From Deltaproteobacteria bacterium RIFCSPLOWO2_12_FULL_60_16 (GTDB taxonomy: Bacteria > Desulfobacterota > Binatia > UBA9968): a DNA stretch of 6,900 bases. Positions 1-5,650 of this stretch are shown one piece after another. The stretch is from the NCBI GenBank assembly GCA_001798565.1, contig MGSR01000148.1, forward strand, positions 1 to 6,900, read 5' to 3'. Under the pieces are notes generated by a model. The model worked only from the letters and a program-made list of their open reading frames with translations. It did not search any database and was not told the DNA's origin. The position numbers and the translations under genes were made by a program. Every line of letters starts with the position of its first letter. The first letter of the stretch is position 1.

Positions 1-5
1 GAGCC

Positions 6-34
6 TTGACCCGCTCTGCAAATTTAGCTAAGTT
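6..34 (+). promoter_or_regulatory. Candidate sigma70-type promoter for the ubiD-family gene
   Basis: A -35-like TTGACC (6-11, 5 of 6 to consensus) is followed after a 17-nt spacer by TAAGTT (29-34, 3 of 6). This would start transcription near position 41 and leave a leader of about 45 nt before the ATG at 86. The -10 is weak, so the call rests mainly on the good -35, the ideal spacing and the position. The same 13-nt string CTTGACCCGCTCT recurs at the -35 of the pgi promoter. Confidence 0.4.
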
Positions 35-73
35 CGTTACAGTTTTTGCGTGTGCGAGTTTCGTCTTTAGAAA

Positions 74-79
74 GGGGAG
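74..79 (+). promoter_or_regulatory. Ribosome binding site of the ubiD-family gene
   Basis: The purine-rich GGGGAG at 74-79 lies 6 nt before the ATG at 86. This is near-ideal Shine-Dalgarno spacing and supports that ATG as the start. Confidence 0.75.
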
Positions 80-85
80 ACAGTT

Positions 86-1525
86 ATGGAATACCGGGAT
101 TTGAGGGAATGGATCAGCAAGGCGGAAGGGCTGGAGGAGGTCAAGACCCTCAAGAAGTGTGATTGGAATCTCGAGATCGGAGCGATCACCGAGCTGGTGG
201 CGCGGCGCGAGGACGGGCCGGCGGTGCTCTTCGACGAGATCAAGGATTACCCCAAGGGCTATCGGGTTCTGTCGAATTCATTGAGCTCCCGGAAACGGCT
301 GGCGCTTACTCTGGATATGCCCGCCGGCGAGACCAAAATGGACTTCGTGCGCCTATGGAGGGAGCGTTACAAGAAGATCAAGCCGATTCCGCCCAGGTTC
401 GTCAAGGACAGCCCCCTGTTGGAGAACGTCTACAGAGATAAAGACATCGACCTGCTCAAGTTTCCCACTCCGAAGTGGCATGAGCTCGACGGCGGTCGCT
501 ACATCGGGACCGGGAGCATCGATATCACGCGCGATCCGGACGAGGGCTGGGTGAACTGGGGAACCTACCGGGTGATGATTCATGACAAGGATACCGTGGG
601 GTTTTATATATCGCCCGGCAAGCATGGCCGGATTCAGAGGGAGAAGTACATCAGCACCGGCAGGCCGTGCAAAATTGCCATGTCTTTCGGCCACGACCCG
701 CTGGTTTTTCTGGCCGGGAGCATCGAGGTTCCCTACGCCATTCCGGAGTACGAGTTCATCGGAGGGGTGCGCGGGGAGCCTTTGGAGCTGATCGAGGGAG
801 AATATTCGGGGCTGCCGATTCCGGCGAACGCGGAGATCGTGGTCGAGGGAGACGTGATCTTCGATCAGGCGAAGGTTGAGGGGCCGTTCGGAGAGTGGAC
901 CGGGTATTATGCGAGCGCTGAGAGACCGGAACCCTTCGTCAAGGTAAGGCGGCTTTATCACCGCAACAATCCCATCATGCTCGGCTCGCCTCCGGGAAGA
1001 CCGCCGGCGGAGCTCGGATGGTATCGCTCGTATCTTCGCTCCGCATTGATCTGGGACGAGATGGAGAAGGCCGGAGTGCCGGATGTCAAAGGAGTCTGGC
1101 TCACGGTATCCGGCGGGAGCCGGCTGGTTCTCGTGGTGTCGATCAAGCAGCGTTACCCCGGCCATGCCAAGCAGGCCGCCGTGGTGGCCTCGCAATGCCA
1201 CGCCGGCGCGTATCTCGGGCGCTATGTGATCGTCGTGGACGACGATATCGACCCGTCCAATACGGACGACATGATCTGGGCATTGGCAAGCCGTTCCGAT
1301 CCGGAGACGGACATCGATATCATCCGCCGCTGTTGGAGCGGTCCCCTGGATCCCATCATTCAGCCGGGCAAGAAGGGTTTCAATTCCCGGGCGATCATTG
1401 ACGCCTGCCGGCCCTTCGAGTGGCTGAAGGATTTTCCCCCGGTTGCGGAGTCCAGCAAAGAGGTGTTGGACGCCACCGCCAGGAAGTGGGGCAAGATCCT
1501 TTTCAGCAGCAACGGAAAGGCGTAG
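86..1525 (+). CDS. UbiD-family prenylated-FMN-dependent (de)carboxylase
   Basis: This 479-residue protein belongs to the UbiD family, close to the family's usual 480-500 residues. The family reversibly decarboxylates aromatic or alpha,beta-unsaturated acids in the cytoplasm with prenylated FMN, which UbiX makes; no ubiX lies in the window. The match is visible at the key residues of the characterised fungal enzyme Fdc1. N157 (in NWGTYR), H180 (in GKHGR) and E221 correspond to the metal/prFMN-phosphate ligands. R162, E265 and E270 (in EGPFGEW) correspond to the catalytic Arg-Glu-Glu set. The spacing agrees with Fdc1 to within one residue, so the enzyme should be active. The ATG is preceded by GGGGAG at 6-nt spacing. 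The substrate cannot be told from sequence: ubiquinone precursor, phenylacrylate or another aromatic acid are all possible, so I give no gene symbol. It looks monocistronic here, ending 16 nt short of the convergent gene. Confidence 0.95.
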   Translation: MEYRDLREWISKAEGLEEVKTLKKCDWNLEIGAITELVARREDGPAVLFDEIKDYPKGYRVLSNSLSSRKRLALTLDMPAGETKMDFVRLWRERYKKIKPIPPRFVKDSPLLENVYRDKDIDLLKFPTPKWHELDGGRYIGTGSIDITRDPDEGWVNWGTYRVMIHDKDTVGFYISPGKHGRIQREKYISTGRPCKIAMSFGHDPLVFLAGSIEVPYAIPEYEFIGGVRGEPLELIEGEYSGLPIPANAEIVVEGDVIFDQAKVEGPFGEWTGYYASAERPEPFVKVRRLYHRNNPIMLGSPPGRPPAELGWYRSYLRSALIWDEMEKAGVPDVKGVWLTVSGGSRLVLVVSIKQRYPGHAKQAAVVASQCHAGAYLGRYVIVVDDDIDPSNTDDMIWALASRSDPETDIDIIRRCWSGPLDPIIQPGKKGFNSRAIIDACRPFEWLKDFPPVAESSKEVLDATARKWGKILFSSNGKA

Positions 1526-1541
1526 ACTTCGTCAACGGCGC

Positions 1542-2333
1542 CTAGGAGGGCAGGTTCACCACGACCGTAGCGGTCTTGCCTTTTCGCAGCACTTCCATTC
1601 TCAACTGGCCGGGTCTCTTGGCTCCTTGAACGAGCGATTCCAGATCGGCGGCCTTTTGAATCGTGCGCTCGTTCACCCTGAGAATGACGTCTCCCCTTTG
1701 CACCCCGGCCTCCGAGGCGGCGCTGCCCAAATCGACATCCGCGACCAGGATCCCCTTTCTGGGCTGCAGGTCAAGGAGGCTGGCCAGCTCAGGGGTGAGC
1801 TCCTGGAGGTGGATACCAAGCATCTTGCGAAACTCCTGTGCCGGTTTTTCGGTCGCAGGCAGATCCTTGGCCTTCGCCAGGACTTGGGACGAGGCATAAA
1901 TCGGGGCTTTCATCTTCACAGCCAGGGCAATTGCATCGCTGGGACGGGAATCGATTTGGAACTCTTGGTCTCCAAGCTTGAGAGTGATGACGGCGAAGTA
2001 GGTGCTGTTGCGCAGATCGGTTATTGTGATGCGGCTGAGTGTTGTGCCGAGGCCTTGTAAGATGTTTCGGATAAGATCGTAGGGGAGGGGGCGGGGAGTC
2101 GCGACTTTTTCGAGCTCCATAGCGATGGACATCGCTTCATGATCGCCAATCCAGATGGGAACAAGTTTTTTATCCTTGGTGTTTTCGAGAACCACTACCG
2201 GGGTCTTGGTTGAGGGATCGAGCATGACCCTCTTGACCTTCATCTCCACCGTGCCAGTCTGCCCCGCTGCGTGGAGACCTGAAGCGAAAAAACAACAGGC
2301 AGCAAAAACAAAGAGCGAAATCCCCTTTCTCAC
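1542..2333 (-). CDS. Exported bifunctional-nuclease (DUF151/BFN) domain protein with C-terminal PDZ domain
   Basis: Read from the GTG at 2333 this is a 263-residue protein. Residues 1-23 form a Sec-type signal peptide: basic MRKG, a hydrophobic stretch ISLFVFAACCFFASG, and likely cleavage after LHA or LHAA. Residues about 27-158 are a BFN/DUF151 domain, with the characteristic PIWIGDHEA block (59-67) and the RPSDAIALAVK block (130-140). Residues about 172-262 are a PDZ domain of the HtrA type, with GILVADV (194-200), AGVQRGDVILRVN (209-221) and a final beta strand. BFN proteins have been linked to nuclease activity and stress responses, usually as cytosolic proteins; PDZ domains bind peptide C-termini or strands. 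The exported fusion therefore suggests a periplasmic role, but its function is unknown. The GTG start has AGGAGG 5 nt upstream. An in-frame ATG at 2411 would add 26 residues but lies inside the predicted -10 box and would bury the signal peptide. Domain calls are firm; the function is not. Confidence 0.9.
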   Translation of the reverse strand: MRKGISLFVFAACCFFASGLHAAGQTGTVEMKVKRVMLDPSTKTPVVVLENTKDKKLVPIWIGDHEAMSIAMELEKVATPRPLPYDLIRNILQGLGTTLSRITITDLRNSTYFAVITLKLGDQEFQIDSRPSDAIALAVKMKAPIYASSQVLAKAKDLPATEKPAQEFRKMLGIHLQELTPELASLLDLQPRKGILVADVDLGSAASEAGVQRGDVILRVNERTIQKAADLESLVQGAKRPGQLRMEVLRKGKTATVVVNLPS

Positions 2334-2338
2334 ATGGA

Positions 2339-2344
2339 CCTCCT
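2339..2344 (-). promoter_or_regulatory. Ribosome binding site deciding the GTG start of the DUF151-PDZ gene
   Basis: On the - strand a perfect AGGAGG (complement of 2339-2344) sits 5 nt before the GTG at 2333. No comparable site precedes the upstream in-frame ATG at 2411. An overlapping out-of-frame ATG (2336-2334) is followed directly by TGA, so it cannot encode anything. This fixes the start at 2333. Confidence 0.8.
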
Positions 2345-2362
2345 GATAAAGCGGTTTTCCGT

Positions 2363-2397
2363 GCGTTTTCTGCGGCGCTCGAGGGCGCCCGAAACGC
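2363..2397 (-). promoter_or_regulatory. Stem-loop in the 5' leader of the DUF151-PDZ mRNA
   Basis: An outer stem GCGTTT/AAACGC (2363-2368 with 2392-2397) encloses an inner stem GGCGC/GCGCC (2374-2378 with 2385-2389) around a 6-nt loop. With transcription predicted to start near 2403 on the - strand, this hairpin would lie within about 6 nt of the 5' end. It ends about 19 nt before the AGGAGG. Such a position fits mRNA protection or leader control, but no known riboswitch class is recognised. The pairing is seen; the role is inferred. Confidence 0.45.
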
Positions 2398-2409
2398 TTA
2401 TACATTTTC

Positions 2410-2439
2410 ACCTTACCCGCCAGGGTTTGTCATTGTCAA
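2410..2439 (-). promoter_or_regulatory. Candidate sigma70-type promoter for the DUF151-PDZ gene
   Basis: On the - strand a perfect -35 TTGACA (complement of 2434-2439) is followed after an 18-nt spacer by TAAGGT (complement of 2410-2415, 3 of 6 to TATAAT). A better -10 match, TATAAG (complement of 2397-2402), lies further downstream but has no good -35 at the right distance. Either choice places transcription initiation downstream of or at the ATG at 2411, which supports the GTG start at 2333. Confidence 0.5.
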
Positions 2440-2453
2440 CCGTCGCATTTTTC

Positions 2454-2483
2454 TTGACCCGCTCTTGAGCCGTAGGCTATGCT
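2454..2483 (+). promoter_or_regulatory. Candidate sigma70-type promoter for the pgi-mutL-miaA operon
   Basis: TTGACC (2454-2459, 5 of 6) is followed after an 18-nt spacer by TATGCT (2478-2483, 4 of 6), predicting a start near 2490 and a short leader of about 20 nt. It is back to back with the DUF151 promoter: 14 bp separate the two -35 boxes. A small inverted repeat AGCC-GTA-GGCT (2468-2478) sits in the spacer and reaches the first base of the -10; it could be chance or an operator half. Confidence 0.5.
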
Positions 2484-2500
2484 CGTTCACGGAACGCGCC

Positions 2501-2505
2501 GGAGA
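2501..2505 (+). promoter_or_regulatory. Ribosome binding site of pgi
   Basis: GGAGA at 2501-2505 lies 5 nt before the ATG at 2511, supporting that start. Confidence 0.65.
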
Positions 2506-2510
2506 CGCCG

Positions 2511-3923
2511 ATGAGCCGCGAAATAGTACGCTGGGATTTCAACAATATGTTCGAGCACGCCTTAGGGCGCGGCAAAGGATTAAAGCCTTCGGACATCGAC
2601 CGGCTGAGAAAAAGGGGGCGTGAGATTCACGGCGCCATCCGGGAGATGCGCCGGGCGGGGACGACGCCCTTCTACCGGGTTATCTTTGAGGATAGCGAGC
2701 TGGCTCCGATAGCGGCGCTGGGCGCGGAAATCCGCGAGCGCTGGGAGAACCTCGTTGTGCTTGGTGTCGGCGGCTCCGCCCTGGGGGCCGAGTCGCTCCA
2801 TCTGGCGCTCAACCATCCCCTGCACAACTGGCTCCCGCGCGAGGAAAGAAGCGGCGTGCGCCTCTTTGTCGCGGATAATATCGACCCGGAAACCTTCACG
2901 AGCCTGCTCGAATACCTCGAGCCCTCCAAGACGCTTTTTAATGTCGTGAGTCGCTCCGGCGAGACCGCCGAGACGCTGGCGCAGTTTCTTATCGTGAGAG
3001 ATCGCCTGGAACGCGCCCTGGGCCCGGGCCGCGGCAAAGAGCATTTTTTGCTGACCACGGATGCCCAGGCGGGCCCCTTGCGGCGCGTGGCTGAAAGGGA
3101 AGGCTACCCGAGCGTGAGTATCGCCGGCGAAATGGTAGGGCGATATTCCGTTTTTTCCGCGGTGGGCCTGCTCCCCGCGGCGGCCAGCGGCATCGATGTG
3201 CGGTCACTGGTCGCCGGGGCGCGGGCCATGGCCGATCGCTGCGACAACCCGGAGCTCTGGGAGAATCCGGCCTACATGAGCGGCGCGCTGCACTATCTCT
3301 CGCAGAGACGAAAAGGCAAACGGATCCGCGTCATCATGCCGTACAGCGACCTGCTCACCGGCATCGGCGAATGGTTTTGCCAGCTTTGGGCCGAGAGCCT
3401 CGGCAAGGAGAGGGATGTGCGCGGGAAAAAGGCGCTAGGGGCGCAGTGCCCGGTCAGGGCTCTGGGGATCACGGACCAGCATTCCCAGCTTCAGCTCTAC
3501 ATGGAGGGCCCTGATGACAAAGTAGTCGATTTCATCCGCGTTCAGGGGTTCTCAAAGCCGGCCGCCATTCCCAGGCTTTACGAAGGCGACGAGGCTGTAG
3601 GCTATCTCGGGGGCCGCGAGCTGTCCGAGCTGCTTCTGGCTGAGGAGCGGGCCACGGAGATGGCCCTGGCCAAGAAGGGGAGAATGAATTCGACCATCGT
3701 GTTGGACAGCATCTCGCCGCAGACTATCGGTCAGATCCTTTTCATGTTCGAGATGGAAACGGTCTTTGCCGCCGGGCTTTACCGGGTCAATCCTTTCGAC
3801 CAGCCCGGCGTGGAAAAGGGAAAGCGGCTGACCTACGGAATGATGGGGAGGCCGGGCTACCGGAAGGAAAAACAGGAAGTGCTGGCCATGCAGCGAAAGA
3901 AAAAGGAAAGATTCGTCTTGTGA
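2511..3923 (+). CDS. pgi: Glucose-6-phosphate isomerase
   Basis: This 470-residue cytoplasmic enzyme interconverts glucose 6-phosphate and fructose 6-phosphate in glycolysis and gluconeogenesis. The N-terminal sugar-isomerase (SIS) domain shows GVGGSALGAES (85-95) and the phosphate-binding SRSGETAET (147-155). The second SIS domain holds the active-site residues: R211 in VGRYS, E295 in AESLGK (the base equivalent to rabbit E357), H324 in TDQHS, and K438. The family signature near the C-terminus is intact, with FDQPGVE at 429-435 followed by K438. The length matches the compact bacterial form of about 445-470 residues, not the roughly 550-residue E. coli form. The protein ends in a basic tail (QRKKKERFVL), encoded by an A/G-rich stretch that also supplies the mutL ribosome binding region. 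Its TGA overlaps the mutL GTG, making it the first gene of a three-gene operon. Confidence 0.96.
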   Translation: MSREIVRWDFNNMFEHALGRGKGLKPSDIDRLRKRGREIHGAIREMRRAGTTPFYRVIFEDSELAPIAALGAEIRERWENLVVLGVGGSALGAESLHLALNHPLHNWLPREERSGVRLFVADNIDPETFTSLLEYLEPSKTLFNVVSRSGETAETLAQFLIVRDRLERALGPGRGKEHFLLTTDAQAGPLRRVAEREGYPSVSIAGEMVGRYSVFSAVGLLPAAASGIDVRSLVAGARAMADRCDNPELWENPAYMSGALHYLSQRRKGKRIRVIMPYSDLLTGIGEWFCQLWAESLGKERDVRGKKALGAQCPVRALGITDQHSQLQLYMEGPDDKVVDFIRVQGFSKPAAIPRLYEGDEAVGYLGGRELSELLLAEERATEMALAKKGRMNSTIVLDSISPQTIGQILFMFEMETVFAAGLYRVNPFDQPGVEKGKRLTYGMMGRPGYRKEKQEVLAMQRKKKERFVL

Positions 3924-5650
3924 GAATTATCGTTCTCCCGGAAGACTGGGTCAGCCGGATCGCCGCCGGCGAGGTGGTGGAGCGTCCGGCGTCGGTGGTG
4001 AAGGAGCTCGTCGAAAACGCCCTGGACGCGGGGGCGAGAGAGATTTCCGTGCGGGTGGAAGGGAGCGGGAGCTCCTCGATTCGTGTGAGCGACGACGGCG
4101 ACGGCATAGCCGCCGAGGACTTGCCGCTCGCGCTCGAGAGGCATTCTACGAGCAAGCTCCGGGACGAGGCCGATCTGTTCCGCATCGCCACGCTGGGGTT
4201 TCGCGGCGAAGCGCTTCCCAGCATTGCCTCAGTCTCCAAGCTGGAGATTGTCTCCCGGACCCGGCAGCAGCAGGCCGGGTCGCGACTGAGGGTCGAAGGG
4301 GGAAGGAAGGGGCAGGCAGCGGCGGCGGGCTGTCCGGCGGGAACTACCGTTGAGGTGCGCGAGCTTTTCTTCAATACGCCGGCGCGGCGCAAGTTTTTAA
4401 AATCTCCTGCCGCCGAGCTGAGCCACGTCTGCGATGTAGTCAATCGCATGGCGCTCGCGTATGCGGAGGTCCATTTTCGCCTGGACCATGGCGCCAGGAC
4501 GCTTTCCGACTATGTTGCCGCAGCGCGGCACCGGGACCGCCTGCAGCAGGTCTTGGGACCGGAGATCGCCGGCGGTCTGGCGCCGTTTGGCGCGAGCAGC
4601 GGGAAAATGACGGTCAAAGGATTTCTCAGCACCGCGCCGAGCTCCTATTCGACGTCTCGCTATCTGCACGTGTACGTGAATCGGCGCTTTGTCCGCGATC
4701 GGACACTCACGCACGCGGTTCTTCAGGGATATGACACCTTGTTGATGAAAGGGCGGTATCCGGCAGTGGTGCTTTTTCTCGAGATCCCCTACGAAGAAGT
4801 AGATGTCAACGTCCATCCCGCAAAATACGAGGTGCGCTTTCGCCGGCAATCGGAGGTCCATGAGGCCGTGGCCGAAGCGATCCGGAGCAGCTTGAGAGCG
4901 GAGGCCAAGACGCCCGGGAGGACGGAAATACTGAATAGAGAACAAACTGATTTTGTCGTGCAGGAGGCCGCTCTTCCATATGCCGCCTGGCCCCATAAAG
5001 AGTCACGTCCTCCGGCTGAGGGCTATCCTGGCACAACAGAATCGAAGGGGGCGACGGTTCCCAAGGGTTTTTTTGCATCGTTGGATATCGTGGGGCAGCT
5101 CCTCGGCTGCTATCTGGTGTGCGGCTCTCAACGAGGCATGGCCTTGATAGACCAGCACGCGGCGCACGAGCGCATCGCCTTCGAGAGGATGCGCCGGCAG
5201 CTGGATCGGGGAGAAGTCGAGCGCCAGAACCTGCTGATTCCCCAAATACTGGAGCTGCCGATCGGCGAGGCCGCTCTCTTTGAGGAGGGGCTCGCCGTCC
5301 TCGACAACCTTGGCTTTACCGTGGAGCGTTTCGGGGCGAGCAGGTTCGCGATCAAGGCGGTGCCGGCGCTCCTTCCCGAGGGAGACTACCGGCAGCTCTT
5401 GCGCCGAATGGTTGTAGAGTTTGCCGACGTGGGGCGCTCCAAGGAGGTGCGGGAGGAGCTCGAAGAACGGCTCATGACGATCGCCTGCCATAGCGTGATC
5501 CGGGCCAACCGCAGGCTGGATCGGGAGGAGATACGGGCATTGCTCAAAGGGCTCGACGAGATCGACTTCGCCACCCAATGCCCCCACGGCCGCCCGGTGT
5601 TGCTGGAATTCACTCAGGAACAGCTGGAGAGAATGTTTAAGCGGGCATGA
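3920..5650 (+). CDS. mutL: DNA mismatch repair protein MutL (endonuclease type)
   Basis: MutL, 576 residues, links mismatch recognition by MutS to strand incision and excision. The N-terminal GHKL ATPase (about 1-325) has the canonical opening IAAGEVVERP, ENALDAGA (32-39), DDGDGI (58-63), RHSTSKL (74-80) and TLGFRGEAL (91-99). A short linker (about 326-383) leads to the C-terminal dimerisation and nuclease domain. That domain carries the metal-binding signature DQHA(X)2E(X)4E (D411, H413, E417, E422), ACHS at 522-525, CPHGRP at 554-559 and a terminal FKR. This is the self-nicking MutL of bacteria without MutH, unlike E. coli MutL. QNLLIP (436-441) sits where Bacillus MutL has its sliding-clamp motif QEMIVP. 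The GTG start overlaps the pgi stop by 4 nt; the ribosome binding match (AAGGAAAG, 3903-3910) is modest, so coupling to pgi translation is likely. The start fits the family N-terminus exactly. Confidence 0.97.
   Translation: MRIIVLPEDWVSRIAAGEVVERPASVVKELVENALDAGAREISVRVEGSGSSSIRVSDDGDGIAAEDLPLALERHSTSKLRDEADLFRIATLGFRGEALPSIASVSKLEIVSRTRQQQAGSRLRVEGGRKGQAAAAGCPAGTTVEVRELFFNTPARRKFLKSPAAELSHVCDVVNRMALAYAEVHFRLDHGARTLSDYVAAARHRDRLQQVLGPEIAGGLAPFGASSGKMTVKGFLSTAPSSYSTSRYLHVYVNRRFVRDRTLTHAVLQGYDTLLMKGRYPAVVLFLEIPYEEVDVNVHPAKYEVRFRRQSEVHEAVAEAIRSSLRAEAKTPGRTEILNREQTDFVVQEAALPYAAWPHKESRPPAEGYPGTTESKGATVPKGFFASLDIVGQLLGCYLVCGSQRGMALIDQHAAHERIAFERMRRQLDRGEVERQNLLIPQILELPIGEAALFEEGLAVLDNLGFTVERFGASRFAIKAVPALLPEGDYRQLLRRMVVEFADVGRSKEVREELEERLMTIACHSVIRANRRLDREEIRALLKGLDEIDFATQCPHGRPVLLEFTQEQLERMFKRA

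Noticed and set aside
63..81. Small hairpin GTCT/AGAC around the ubiD ribosome binding site
   Set aside because: Only 4 Watson-Crick pairs (6 with two G-U pairs); likely chance.
353..1201. 282-codon open frame on the - strand opposite the UbiD-family gene
   Set aside because: It lies wholly inside a clearly conserved gene; its translation is rich in R, H, P and L with no recognisable motif, as expected for an antisense shadow in GC-rich DNA.
1563..1584. Possible ubiD terminator: GACCG-TAG-CGGTC followed by TTGCCTTTT
   Set aside because: The stem is only 5 bp, the T-tract is interrupted, and it lies in the coding end of the convergent gene; too weak to call. No convincing terminator is seen between the convergent genes.
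1443..2060. 205-codon + strand open frame spanning the end of the UbiD gene and the DUF151-PDZ gene
   Set aside because: It is antisense to conserved BFN/PDZ codons, overlaps the UbiD gene end in another frame, and has no family-like motif.
3787..4449. 220-codon - strand open frame opposite the pgi end and mutL start
   Set aside because: Low-complexity Ser/Arg/Ala-rich translation opposite two conserved genes; a shadow frame.
5003..5587. 194-codon - strand open frame opposite the mutL nuclease domain
   Set aside because: The + strand here encodes DQHA, ACHS and CPHGRP motifs; the antisense frame has no independent support.
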